Positions 6,492 to 13,780 are shown, numbered from the stretch's first letter. The stretch is DNA of 64,000 nt from DAOMFM01 sp035429825 (GCA_044224215.1 JBGAKX010000002.1:1-64000), one strand, 5' to 3'. The notes: a model not told the origin generated them from the letters alone. Made by a program: numbers and translations.

Positions 6492-7370
6492 ATGAGCAGA
6501 CCTTCAGCTCGCGCTGCCGCACTGTCCGTTGGAGCGATAGCGTCCTTTGTCGTGTTTGGCGTCCGCGTACCTTACTCGAGAGTGTCGTTTGTGGCGATCG
6601 TGATAGTCGAGCTCGCCGGGCTCGCAATACTTGCCTGGCGGGCTGGCGCGTCACGGATCGTTCGCGGGTCTGGCAATGACCGGCTGCTCGCCACGATCGG
6701 CACCTTACTTCTAGCGCCGTGCCTATTGTTCGCGCTCGTGCCCGGAATCGGGCCGCCGTGGCTCGCGAGCGCCGAGGAAAACCAGCGCAGGTACGTCATA
6801 CTTCTCGCTGACACGCTTGCGATCAGCACGGGGCTCATCCTGCTAACACTCGCGATTCGTGAGGCTGGCGAGAAATTCTGCTCGGCACTCTGTCTCGCAG
6901 TCAGCATCATGGCCGGGCCGTCGGGGGCAATTTGGGCTGCGATGCTCCTCGCGACGAGCTACGCGCGAGGGCGTTCCGCTGAAATGCCAGGCGCTATGGT
7001 CGGCTTCGTTAGCGACCTCTCGGACAGCCTGCTTTTCGTCGCCAGATTCTTGACCTACCTTGGCACAGCGGCCGTGGCCATTGCGCTTCGACGTGCCGGT
7101 TGGCTCGGCCGAACTGCTGCACGGGTGTGTGCTGCAGTGAGCATTGTGCTCGCATTCTGCCTTGCGCTCAGGGGTATTCGGTTTCCGAATCCAGACATTG
7201 CACTGGCGACGTGGTACTTGATCCCCGGGTTCGTTGCGGGTATACCGGCGCTACCGTGGTTCGTACCAACTGGTATTGGCATCGCATTGCTTTGTCGCGC
7301 TGCTCAAATGCAGTCGGACGCACCGCAGCCGAACGAGCGCATGCAACGGAGCGCGCGCAGCGGGGCTTGA
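6492..7370 (+). CDS. Polytopic membrane protein with attC-encoded C-terminus
   Basis: This 292-residue protein has about eight hydrophobic helices and no recognised domain. The frame runs without a stop into attC 12 and ends at a TGA inside it, so the last 14 or so residues (QPNERMQRSARSGA) are translated attC sequence. The true ancestral stop was probably lost or replaced when the cassette formed. Start ATG 6492 lies 30 bp after the 3' core of attC 11. The transmembrane pattern suggests an integral inner-membrane protein, perhaps regulatory or transport-related; I cannot assign a family. Confidence 0.65.
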   Translation: MSRPSARAAALSVGAIASFVVFGVRVPYSRVSFVAIVIVELAGLAILAWRAGASRIVRGSGNDRLLATIGTLLLAPCLLFALVPGIGPPWLASAEENQRRYVILLADTLAISTGLILLTLAIREAGEKFCSALCLAVSIMAGPSGAIWAAMLLATSYARGRSAEMPGAMVGFVSDLSDSLLFVARFLTYLGTAAVAIALRRAGWLGRTAARVCAAVSIVLAFCLALRGIRFPNPDIALATWYLIPGFVAGIPALPWFVPTGIGIALLCRAAQMQSDAPQPNERMQRSARSGA

Positions 7371-7421
7371 TCGTGCGACCTTCAGTCCGTCGCGCGCGCC
7401 CGGTTAATCTGCGCGTTCGGT
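7328..7421 (+). repeat. attC site 12
   Basis: Cores are GCCGAAC (7328-7334) and GTTCGGT (7415-7421). The arms are consensus (GAGCGCATGCAACGGAGCGC and GCGCGCCCGGTTAATCTGCGC). Its first 43 bp are translated as the tail of the upstream gene. Confidence 0.9.
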
Positions 7422-7449
7422 GTCTATCCTCGCAACTGGAATCGTACGC

Positions 7450-8073
7450 GTGAAAAGAATCGTCATTGTGGCAGCGGTGCTTGTGATCTGCGCGTGCACA
7501 CTGATCGGCGCGTGCTGGTTGCGCTCGTCTAAGCCAAATCCGCCATCGGTGCCATCGGCCGGAGGCGCATCAAACCTTAGCGTTGAATCGGGCAAGTACC
7601 CCTACTACCTCCAGGGCGATCCCGCTTGGGGCCAGGTGACTATTGGTGGAAGCAACGAAACGCTTGCGGCGGTGGGTTGCACGGTTTGCTGCATTGCGAT
7701 GGGCCTCACTGGACTTGGACATCCTATGACTCCCGACCAAGTCTGCGAGTCGCTGAAGGCGAACGGCGGTTTCACGGACAACGGACATGTAATTTGGGGC
7801 AAGGTTGGTGATTTGACCGACGGCTCGGTCGAAATGGCCACTGTGGAAACCGATCTCAACCAAATCGACCGCGAACTTACCGCGGGGCGGCCGGTCATGG
7901 TCAAGGTGATGCTTGGCGACAGGTTTCAGCACTGGGTGCTTGTCGTGTCGAAGGACGGCCAAGAGTACCTCGCAATCGAGTCGCTGAATCAGTCTCGTCA
8001 ACTTGTCCCCGTTTCAAGTCTGTCCGACACGATTGAATCGGTCAGGGTGTTCAAACCACGTTCGATCGGCTAG
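7450..8073 (+). CDS. Exported C39-like (papain-fold) domain protein
   Basis: From the GTG at 7450 the protein has 207 residues. It begins with Lys/Arg and a hydrophobic stretch with Cys residues (IVIVAAVLVICACTLIGAC) that may be a signal anchor or lipobox. The rest resembles peptidase C39-like proteins: a YYLQGDPAWGQ start, a Cys motif AAVGCTVCCIAMGLTGLG where C39 enzymes have their catalytic Cys, the MTPDQVCESLKANGGF segment, and a later HWVLVV with the presumed catalytic His. An upstream start at 7420 would overlap the attC core. It may hydrolyse peptides or act in surface protein processing. It is the sole gene of its cassette. Confidence 0.7.
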   Translation: MKRIVIVAAVLVICACTLIGACWLRSSKPNPPSVPSAGGASNLSVESGKYPYYLQGDPAWGQVTIGGSNETLAAVGCTVCCIAMGLTGLGHPMTPDQVCESLKANGGFTDNGHVIWGKVGDLTDGSVEMATVETDLNQIDRELTAGRPVMVKVMLGDRFQHWVLVVSKDGQEYLAIESLNQSRQLVPVSSLSDTIESVRVFKPRSIG

Positions 8074-8080
8074 CGACGAC

Positions 8081-8174
8081 ACCGAATTAGCAATTAAACC
8101 GGAGCACGCGCAGCGGGGGTTGATCGCTTATCCTTTCGTTGATCGCGCGCACCCGATGAAACTGCGCGTTCGCC
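8081..8174 (+). repeat. attC site 13
   Basis: Cores are ACCGAAT (8081-8087) and GTTCGCC (8168-8174). Arms are slightly diverged (TAGCAATTAAACCGGAGC and GCGCACCCGATGAAACTGCGC). Confidence 0.82.
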
Positions 8175-8211
8175 CACTTTCCCGTGGCTCCAACCTCCAA
8201 GTCTTGTTGTA

Positions 8212-8226
8212 ACTACATGATGTAGT
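8212..8226 (+). promoter_or_regulatory. Palindromic operator candidate upstream of brnTA
   Basis: ACTACATGATGTAGT is a perfect 7-1-7 inverted repeat 12 bp before the brnT start. BrnA antitoxins bind palindromes in their own promoter, so this is the natural autorepression site. Confidence 0.65.
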
Positions 8227-8238
8227 GACAATTGTTGC

Positions 8239-8514
8239 GTGCGCTTCGAATGGGACGCGGCAAAGCGTAAGGAGAGCCTAATCATTCACGGGGTCGACTT
8301 CGCCGACCTGCCGCCTCTCTTCGAGGGGCTGACGGTCACTGTGCTCGACAATCGGGTCGATTACGGCGAGGATCGGTACGTCAATTTGGTGGCGATCCGG
8401 GAAATCGTGCTGACCGTGGCTCATACCGAAACCGACGATTTGATCCGACTCGTTTCAGCACGTAAGCCTACGAGCAATGAGGAAGAAGACTACTTCAAAC
8501 AGATCAGGGACTAA
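8239..8514 (+). CDS. brnT: BrnT-family ribonuclease toxin
   Basis: This 91-residue protein starts at GTG 8239. It carries the family hallmarks: FEWDAAKRKESLIIHGVDF at the N-terminus, a central DNRVDYGEDRYVNLVA strand region and a C-terminal RLVSARKPTSNEEEDYF segment (typically I-SAR-A-x-x-E-x-x-x-Y). BrnT is a RelE-fold ribonuclease that blocks translation until bound by BrnA. It overlaps brnA by 38 nt, giving translational coupling, in the toxin-first order normal for this system. Confidence 0.92.
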   Translation: MRFEWDAAKRKESLIIHGVDFADLPPLFEGLTVTVLDNRVDYGEDRYVNLVAIREIVLTVAHTETDDLIRLVSARKPTSNEEEDYFKQIRD

Positions 8515-8755
8515 CTGGAATGTCCTCCGCGTCGCCACCGACGACCAGATCGACACCTCTGACGTTCCGGTACTCACACCGGCACAATTCGCACGAGCGG
8601 TTGTGCGTAAGGGACTCAAACCGGTCGAAGCCAAGGCTCAGGTAACACTGCGAATCGACAAGGACGTTCTGGATTGGTTCCGCAAGCAGGGCCGAGGCTA
8701 TCAGACACGAATCAACGCGCTACTTCGCGCGTACGTTGACGCGCACAAGTCATGA
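8477..8755 (+). CDS. brnA: BrnA-family antitoxin
   Basis: This 92-residue protein is the partner of BrnT. It shows IDTSDVPVLTPAQFARAVV in the middle and the C-terminal DNA-binding block VTLRIDKDVLDWFRKQG...YQTRINALLRAYV, which is the strongest BrnA signature. It binds BrnT and represses the operon, probably at the palindrome at 8212-8226. The start at 8477 lies inside brnT. The pair forms one cassette between attC 13 and attC 14. Confidence 0.92.
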   Translation: MRKKTTSNRSGTNWNVLRVATDDQIDTSDVPVLTPAQFARAVVRKGLKPVEAKAQVTLRIDKDVLDWFRKQGRGYQTRINALLRAYVDAHKS

Positions 8756-8759
8756 CGTG

Positions 8760-8852
8760 GGCGAACAAGCGCGTGCAACGGAGCGCGCGCAGCCGAAATT
8801 GACTGATACTCTTACCGCCGTCGCGCGCACCCGGTGACGCAGCGCGTTGGGC
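8760..8852 (+). repeat. attC site 14
   Basis: Cores are GGCGAAC (8760-8766) and GTTGGGC (8846-8852). The 5' arm AAGCGCGTGCAACGGAGCGC pairs with GCGCACCCGGTGACGCAGCGC. Confidence 0.87.
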
Positions 8853-9059
8853 CGCTTGAGTACTTTGTACCGGTGAAGTCGAACGCCGAGTAATTCGTCC
8901 GATGTTTCGGCCGCTAGAGATCGCTGGCAATTTCTAATGGGCGATGCCCGTCCAGGTTGTCAGCGTGATCGACCTTGCCGACTACATCCTGTGAGTCGGC
9001 GAAGTCGATCCGCGCACTACAGGCGCGTCACGGGCGCATGTCCGTGAGTTTCCAATGGG

Positions 9060-9401
9060 CTATTCGTCAAACACCAACTCGAGATCATCCTCGCAAAAGT
9101 TGATCACGGCGGGCTCCGAATATGTCCCGTCGTCATAAACTGCCGTGAATGCCCATTCGCAATTGCTATTGTCGGTCGACTTGTCCCACGTGAGCGTCGC
9201 GGTTTCCCCTGCTTTGATCCCGTCGCCGATATCGAACTCGCCGGGCTTCTCGCCGTGCTCGGATGCGAGGAGGCTAACAATCTTGTGCCTGGTATTGTTG
9301 TGAACCTTGAAGCTGTAGTCAGCATGGACGATCGCGGTGCTGGCACAAAGGAGAAGGACCGCACACAGTGTGGCGTAGGACATCAAGCGAACTTGCTTCA
9401 T
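9060..9401 (-). CDS. Small exported protein, reversed in its cassette
   Basis: From ATG 9401 the protein has 113 residues. A signal peptide (VRLMSYATLCAVLLLCASTAIVHA by eye, cleaved near residue 27) is followed by a beta-rich domain starting DYSFKVHNNTRHKIV and ending in an acidic CEDDLELVFDE. Two Cys in the mature part could form a disulfide. The pattern (N-N-T-x-x-x-I, then AGETATLTW) resembles small secreted proteins with an Ig-like or C2-like sheet, but I cannot name a family. The longer frame to 9482 adds only basic residues with no ribosome binding site. It lies opposite to the attC orientation. Confidence 0.65.
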   Translation of the reverse strand: MKQVRLMSYATLCAVLLLCASTAIVHADYSFKVHNNTRHKIVSLLASEHGEKPGEFDIGDGIKAGETATLTWDKSTDNSNCEWAFTAVYDDGTYSEPAVINFCEDDLELVFDE

Positions 9402-9566
9402 CGAGTGGCTCCCAAATCTAAGGAATGATCGCCACCTGCGCAGGTGACGACCAACTTTAGCGCATATCGCTGATTTCGACACTCTGCTTCTCGCGCATCA
9501 CCGGGATCCGGACAGAATGGCCTAGCTAGCGGGCTCGCTTGGGATCGCTTGTATGTTCGCAACGCG

Positions 9567-9660
9567 GCCCAAATAGCGATTCCAGCGGAGCACGCGCAAT
9601 GGGGCTTGATCTGTTATCCCTCCGTTGATCGCGTGCGCCCGTTGACGCCGCGCGTTCTGC
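9567..9660 (+). repeat. attC site 15
   Basis: Cores are GCCCAAA (9567-9573, one base off) and GTTCTGC (9654-9660). Arms TAGCGATTCCAGCGGAGC and GCGCCCGTTGACGCCGCGC are intact. Confidence 0.82.
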
Positions 9661-9678
9661 CGCCATCAAAGCTTCGAT

Positions 9679-9725
9679 TTGCCCGATTCGTCAAATTCGG
9701 TCTAGACTCAGACTGAATTCAGTCT
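9679..9725 (+). promoter_or_regulatory. Candidate phd-parE promoter and operator
   Basis: TTGCCC (9679-9684) and TAGACT (9703-9708) are separated by 18 bp. They are followed by a perfect 16-bp palindrome AGACTGAATTCAGTCT (9710-9725) at the expected transcription start. Phd/YefM-type antitoxins bind such palindromes for autorepression. The same 3' half recurs at 45856-45875. Confidence 0.6.
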
Positions 9726-9741
9726 CCCTGCGAGGAAGCTC

Positions 9742-10044
9742 ATGCGCGACGTCAATGTATCGGATGGCATAGTGCCACTTGGCGAGTTCAAGGCAAAGGC
9801 AGCTCAAATTCTGCGCGACCTCGGTGACAACGATGAGCCGCTCGTAATCACGCAAAACGGAAGGCCTGCGGCAGTCGTGCTCTCGCCCGCCGCATTTGAG
9901 GACCTTCGTGACAGGCAGCGGCTTCTCGAAGGCGTTGCGCGAGGGACCACCGACGCCAATGCCGGCCGCATTGTCGACGACAAGTTGGTTCGTGCCTGGC
10001 TTGAAAGCTGGGGTACCGATGCCGAACTTGATCCACCCCGATGA
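9742..10044 (+). CDS. Phd/YefM-family antitoxin
   Basis: This 100-residue protein is an antitoxin of the Phd/YefM superfamily. It has the N-terminal DNA-binding fold with IVPLGEFKAKAAQILRDLG, the core PLVITQNGRPAAVVLSPAAFEDL, and a flexible C-terminal tail with acidic residues (GTDAELDPPR) that would bind the toxin. It overlaps the downstream toxin by 4 nt. The operon is probably autorepressed at the palindrome 17 bp upstream. Confidence 0.88.
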   Translation: MRDVNVSDGIVPLGEFKAKAAQILRDLGDNDEPLVITQNGRPAAVVLSPAAFEDLRDRQRLLEGVARGTTDANAGRIVDDKLVRAWLESWGTDAELDPPR

Positions 10045-10322
10045 AGTTCGCGTGGACACGGCAGGCAATCACTGATTTGGTGGAAGCGAGGCAGTACATC
10101 GCAAAAGACAATGCGGTCGCTGCCATGCAGGTTGCTGGCCAACTCGTGGCTGCAGCCAAGGCGCTAGTTCAAAATCCAGAAATCGGCAGAATTGGTCGCA
10201 TCGAGGGAACGCGCGAGCTCGTTGTTCTGAAGACAAAGTACCTTTTGATTTACCGTGTCGATGACAAGCATGTGAAAATCCTTCACGTCTGTCACGCTCG
10301 ACGCGATTGGCCGCCGGACTAG
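10041..10322 (+). CDS. ParE/RelE-superfamily toxin
   Basis: This 93-residue toxin has the family layout: an N-terminal strand and helix (MKFAWTRQAITDLVEARQYIAKDN), the middle ALVQNPEIGRIGRIEGTRELVV with the typical G-R x5-7 G-T-R-E-L pattern, and the C-terminal strands YLLIYRVDDKHVKILHVCHARRDWPP. ParE members poison gyrase and RelE members cut mRNA on the ribosome; the HARRDWP ending is common to ParE-type chains. It starts inside the antitoxin stop region (ATGA). Together they fill the cassette between attC 15 and attC 16. Confidence 0.9.
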   Translation: MKFAWTRQAITDLVEARQYIAKDNAVAAMQVAGQLVAAAKALVQNPEIGRIGRIEGTRELVVLKTKYLLIYRVDDKHVKILHVCHARRDWPPD

Positions 10323-10325
10323 GCG

Positions 10326-10419
10326 GCCGAACTAGCGATTGCAGCGGAGCGCGCGCAGCGGACGTCGATCGGTTATCCTTTGGTTGATCGCGCGCGCCCG
10401 GTTCATCTGCGCGTTCAGC
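10326..10419 (+). repeat. attC site 16
   Basis: Cores are GCCGAAC (10326-10332) and GTTCAGC (10413-10419), with consensus arms and interior. The site begins 3 bp after the toxin stop codon. Confidence 0.9.
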
Positions 10420-10475
10420 CCTTTCCCTAGCTGCAATACAGATCACATAAGGTCGACTTTGACTGGAGTGAGCAC

Positions 10476-11042
10476 ATGCAATCGCGAGTCATAAGCTGCC
10501 CATTGTGCGGAAGCAAAACTGTCACAGACCTTCGCTTTTGCAGACAGTGTGGGGCAAGCCTTGAGGCGGTGGTCCATGCTCTAATGCTTGACGCGGGCAC
10601 TGCCAGATCTGCGGGGCGTGAATCAGCTCGCACGTCAGGCGGAACAAACGAACTCGCCGCGTTGATTACAGCGTCGGTGGCCTTTGTCGTCTACGTCGTT
10701 GCTGTGTTCGTGATCGGTCTTGGGCTTGCCGCAGCGGGCAAGCTTGGATCCGCAGCGACGTTGATGTGGATCGGCGCGCTCGTGGCTCCGAGTTTGGTTC
10801 TGTGCTATTTCTGGATTCGAAGATGGACTCGTGCCCGGACCGATACTCGCGCGACGCCCCGAACCGACCAAACAAATGCCGGCGCCACGACAAGGATCGA
10901 CTTTGAGGATGGGGCGCCGACGGTCCGACCGCTCGCGACAGCCAGGGACGTCGTCGACATCTCCGCGGCGCAAGTGGTGTCGGAAACGGACGTAACAAAG
11001 CGGCTTCCCGACGATAGAGAACATCAGGACGGGCCGAACTAG
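10476..11042 (+). CDS. Zinc-ribbon membrane protein (paralogue A)
   Basis: This 188-residue protein has an N-terminal zinc ribbon with two CxxC knuckles (CPLCGSKTVTDLRFCRQCG), two hydrophobic helices near residues 60-82 and 90-113 (VAFVVYVVAVFVIGLGLAAAG, then TLMWIGALVAPSLVLCYFW), and a charged, disordered C-terminal tail. Its stop codon TAG is supplied by attC 17. Two more proteins with the same ribbon-helix-helix-tail plan lie at 31821 and 52593. Such proteins may be membrane-anchored sensors or chaperone-like factors; no function is established. Confidence 0.75.
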   Translation: MQSRVISCPLCGSKTVTDLRFCRQCGASLEAVVHALMLDAGTARSAGRESARTSGGTNELAALITASVAFVVYVVAVFVIGLGLAAAGKLGSAATLMWIGALVAPSLVLCYFWIRRWTRARTDTRATPRTDQTNAGATTRIDFEDGAPTVRPLATARDVVDISAAQVVSETDVTKRLPDDREHQDGPN

Positions 11043-11124
11043 CGCGTGAACCGGAGCGAGCGCAGTTGGCGCTCGTCGTGCTATCTTCAGGCCGTCGCGT
11101 GCCCGGTTAGTCTGCGCGTTGGGC
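11033..11124 (+). repeat. attC site 17
   Basis: Cores are GCCGAAC (11033-11039) and GTTGGGC (11118-11124). The 5' arm TAGCGCGTGAACCGGAGCG pairs with CCCGGTTAGTCTGCGC. The TAG at 11040-11042 ends the upstream gene. Confidence 0.88.
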
Positions 11125-11217
11125 GCCTTTCGCTTCGTCGCGCAACTACGTCTCACACGACTTATGCCGGGTACCTCGGAGTCTCGTGCGAATCATTGCC
11201 TGAGGTCGTCAGCGACT

Positions 11218-11658
11218 ATGAGAGCCCTTTTCTCGCTCACATTCGCCGTCCTAGTTCTCGTTCCGTCCGTCAGCAATGGCGGGTGCATCAAGCCCGTTCT
11301 GCACCTTTCATCGGAAGTCAAAGTGAACAGTTGGGAATGGGAAGCTGCGTTTTTGGACGATCTGACTGTTCGGCTACAATCAAATCCGGAGCTTCGGGCG
11401 GACGTCATCATCTACGGTGCGCAAACCTGTCATCGAAATGAAGTAGCCGCACGATCGCGGCTCTACAATGGCTATCTCGTCCGGTCCGGTCGATTGCGCA
11501 GCGATCAAGTTTCGATTCGCATCGGCGGGTACCGCGCGAACTCAACTGTCGAGATCTGGCTAACAACCGCGGCATCGTGTCCGGCTCCTGCTACACCAAC
11601 AGTCTCGTCGCGTGATGTCGTGTATCTGCCTGGCCGGTATGTACTATCCACTCTCTGA
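11218..11658 (+). CDS. Exported protein of unknown function
   Basis: From ATG 11218 the protein has 146 residues. A signal peptide (MRALFSLTFAVLVLVPSVSNG) leads into a domain with repeated Cys (GGCIKP, ACQTCH-like QTCHRNEVAARSRL, ASCPAP). The segment ELRADVIIYG...RSRLYNGYLVRSGRLRSDQVSIRIGGYR recalls the helix-strand pattern of OmpA-like domains (x-R-A-x-x-x-x-x-Y-L-x-x-x-G-I), but the key Asp and Arg residues are not all visible. An upstream frame back to 11119 starts inside the attC core. Probably periplasmic. Confidence 0.6.
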   Translation: MRALFSLTFAVLVLVPSVSNGGCIKPVLHLSSEVKVNSWEWEAAFLDDLTVRLQSNPELRADVIIYGAQTCHRNEVAARSRLYNGYLVRSGRLRSDQVSIRIGGYRANSTVEIWLTTAASCPAPATPTVSSRDVVYLPGRYVLSTL

Positions 11659-11682
11659 TTCGCAGGATGGTTCCACCCCGGC

Positions 11683-11777
11683 GCCCAACTCGCGGTTTGA
11701 ACCCGTGCGTGCGCACGCGAGCTTGCACGTGCTACCCTCACGCCGTCGCGCGCGCCCTCTGACTCAGCGCGTAGTGC
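11683..11777 (+). repeat. attC site 18
   Basis: The 5' core is GCCCAAC (11683-11689); the 3' core is decayed to GTAGTGC (11771-11777). Arms TCGCGGTTTGAACCCGTGCG and GCGCGCGCCCTCTGACTCAGC are recognisable. Confidence 0.72.
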
Positions 11778-11803
11778 GCCATCGGTTTCACTGAGGATTC
11801 CGC

Positions 11804-12271
11804 GTGTCACATCCTCCAGAGTCTGTGGCTCGGTTTCTCTCGGGGCGGCGATTCGTCGTCGCTGGAGTGTCCCGCTCTCCTGAGCAGCCCGCCAACGCCG
11901 TATTCCGAAAGCTCCGCTCGTGTGGGTTCGAGGCAGTTCCAGTCAATCCGAACGCGCGCGAACTCGAAGGAGTTCCGTGTTACGCAGCCATCACGTCCGT
12001 TCCTGGCACGGTCGATGGCATTATCATCGCGACACATCCTTCGGCTTCGGCCGAGATTGTGCGGCAGGCTCACGCACGGGGCATCAGGCAGGTCTGGTTT
12101 CACCGGTCATTTGGGGAGGGCAGCGTCTCAAACGACGCGGTGGCACTGTGCAAGGAACTTGGGGTTGACGCAATTGTTGGTGGCTGCCCATTGATGTACT
12201 GCCAGCCGATCGACGTTGGCCACCGCTGTATGCGATGGTTGCTTCGTCTGCAGGGTCGGGTACCCACGTGA
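11804..12271 (+). CDS. CoA-binding (CoA_binding_2) protein
   Basis: This 155-residue protein starts at GTG 11804 after GAGG. It is a single Rossmann-fold CoA-binding domain. Visible features are RRFVVAGVSRSPEQPANAVFRKLRSCG (first strand, nucleotide loop, helix), VPVNPNARELEGVPCYAAI and DGIIIATHPSASAEIVRQA. The end is GIRQVWFHRSFGEGSVSNDAV, then a Cys-containing VGGCPLMY. It resembles YccU-like proteins and the small CoA-binding module of succinyl-CoA synthetases. It probably binds CoA or NAD in a regulatory or persulfide-related role. One gene per cassette. Confidence 0.85.
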   Translation: MSHPPESVARFLSGRRFVVAGVSRSPEQPANAVFRKLRSCGFEAVPVNPNARELEGVPCYAAITSVPGTVDGIIIATHPSASAEIVRQAHARGIRQVWFHRSFGEGSVSNDAVALCKELGVDAIVGGCPLMYCQPIDVGHRCMRWLLRLQGRVPT

Positions 12272-12342
12272 GGCAGGGCAGCCCATCACGCAAGGCTCGC
12301 TCTGCCGAAAGCGATCTGAATGATTGCGGTTATGAACGAGGC

Positions 12343-12435
12343 GCACAACTATCGCGTGCAACGGAGCGCGCTCAGCGGAGATGAGATACTACCCTTGAGA
12401 CCGTCGCGCACGCCCGGTGAGTTTGCGAGTTGGGC
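12343..12435 (+). repeat. attC site 19
   Basis: Cores are GCACAAC (12343-12349) and GTTGGGC (12429-12435). Arms TATCGCGTGCAACGGAGCGC and GCGCACGCCCGGTGAGTTTGC are clear. Confidence 0.82.
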
Positions 12436-12514
12436 AGACAGTACCCACGCGTACCTCGGAGTGGGTACGCTATCTTCGGTTACCATCGCCTCCCCGAAAG
12501 AAGGAGCATCTCCG

Positions 12515-12976
12515 ATGACCAAGGTGACACCCTTTCTGATGTTCAACGATCAGCTCGAGGCGGCCGTGGAGTTTTACACCGCCACGTTTCCGGACTCCCA
12601 AATCAGGAACGTCGCCCGCACTGGCGAGGACGGTCCGATCGCCTCCGCCGAGTTCGTCGTCGGTGGTCAGGTCTTCATGGGCTACAACGGGGGCGCGTAC
12701 TTCACTTTCTCCGAAGGCTTCTCCCTCTACGTTGACTGCGAGGACCAAGCGGAAGTCGACGAGTATTGGGACAAGCTCGTTAATGCCGGCGCGACGCCTA
12801 CCGCGTGCGGTTGGATCAAGGATCCGTTCGGGCTCTCGTGGCAGATTGTGCCACGACGATTCATGGAGCTAATCCGCGACGAGGACCCCAAGAAAGTGAA
12901 GGCCGTGATGGACGCCATGATGACGATGGTGAAGCTCGACGTGGCGGCCCTTGAGAGAGCCTACAATGAGGCGTAG
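12515..12976 (+). CDS. VOC/PhnB-like 3-demethylubiquinone methyltransferase-type protein
   Basis: This 153-residue protein belongs to the PhnB/3-dmu-9_3-mt branch of the VOC superfamily. It begins TKVTPFLMFNDQLEAAVEFYTATFPDSQI, continues with GEDGPIASAEFVVGGQVFMGYNGG, and ends with CGWIKDPFGLSWQIVPRRF followed by a helix-rich DPKKVKAVMDAMMTMVKLDVAAL tail. Such proteins are single-domain dimers with a betaalphabetabetabeta fold; most lack known substrates despite the methyltransferase label. The start is ATG 12515 after AAGGAG. It fills the cassette between attC 19 and attC 20. Confidence 0.88.
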   Translation: MTKVTPFLMFNDQLEAAVEFYTATFPDSQIRNVARTGEDGPIASAEFVVGGQVFMGYNGGAYFTFSEGFSLYVDCEDQAEVDEYWDKLVNAGATPTACGWIKDPFGLSWQIVPRRFMELIRDEDPKKVKAVMDAMMTMVKLDVAALERAYNEA

Positions 12977-13015
12977 CAGTGTGAAATGCCTGCGCCTTAA
13001 GCTCCTGGAAGTGCT

Positions 13016-13075
13016 GCCCAACTTCAGCATGCAGCGGACGGCGCTGCGCGCCGCCGCAGATGCTGCGCGTTCGGC
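13016..13075 (+). repeat. attC site 20 (short, 60 bp)
   Basis: Cores are GCCCAAC (13016-13022) and GTTCGGC (13069-13075). The arms AGCATGCAGCGGACGGCGC and GCCGCCGCAGATGCT pair with a TGCG loop. It is a classical short 59-base-element-like site. Confidence 0.85.
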
Positions 13076-13252
13076 GGACCGAAGCACGATTTCATTTCAC
13101 GTAGCCCCGGCCAGCACGCGAGCCAGGCCGGCCGGGGAGAGCAGCGCGCCGAGGTCAGCCGTGAGGACCGATTGCCCACTCGCTGATGCTGTGCCACGAG
13201 GGATCGAGGTCGAGACCAATGAGCCAGGCGGCCGACCTCAAAGTCGACGAGT

Positions 13253-13780
13253 TCACGCCCGTCCCTCGTTCGCGACCAGGCCGACGAGAAGCTCGTCCAG
13301 CTGCTCGAACTGCTCGGGCAGGGCACCCGTCGCGCCGGAGGCCATGGCCTCGTCGAGAGCTTCCTTCGAGGGATAGAGGTCGTGCACGACCAGCAGCGTC
13401 TGGCCGCCTCGTTCCTCGAACGTGACAGTGGTGACCTGCCCACTCTCGCCACCTTCTTCATTGGTCCAGACGAGGCGCGAGTGCGGCGTCACTTCGAGGT
13501 ACGTGCCGAAGAACGCCATGCCCTCCGGGGCCGCAGGGTGGCTGAACACGAGACGGTACCGGCCTCCGACACGCACATCCGCGTCGTAGGAGAGCAGGGT
13601 CAGGCCGAACGACTCCGGCACCCACCACCGCTGGAACAGCTCGGGCGTGGTCCACGCCTGGAACACGATGCGCGCCGGACCGTTGAACGTTCGCGTCGTA
13701 ACGAGCTCACGCTCGGACTTCCGTTCCACCGTCGTGCGGTTCTTCATGGGGGTGGGCTCAATCTCTTTTCTTGCGTCCAT
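13253..13780 (-). CDS. SRPBCC (AHSA1-like) family protein
   Basis: This 175-residue protein has a START/SRPBCC fold of the AHSA1 type. Features are a LVTTRTFNGPARIVFQAWTTPELFQRWW entry strand and helix, VGGRYRLVFSHP, a middle GTYLEVTPHSRLVWTNEE, and TVTFEERGGQTLLVVHDLY. The C-terminal helix (GALPEQFEQLDELLV) closes a hydrophobic ligand cavity. It overlaps the upstream arsR gene by 23 nt on the same strand, the arrangement of many ArsR-SRPBCC operons where the regulator controls the ligand-binding protein. A later start at residue 12 (Met-Lys-Asn) is also possible. Confidence 0.85.
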   Translation of the reverse strand: MDARKEIEPTPMKNRTTVERKSERELVTTRTFNGPARIVFQAWTTPELFQRWWVPESFGLTLLSYDADVRVGGRYRLVFSHPAAPEGMAFFGTYLEVTPHSRLVWTNEEGGESGQVTTVTFEERGGQTLLVVHDLYPSKEALDEAMASGATGALPEQFEQLDELLVGLVANEGRA

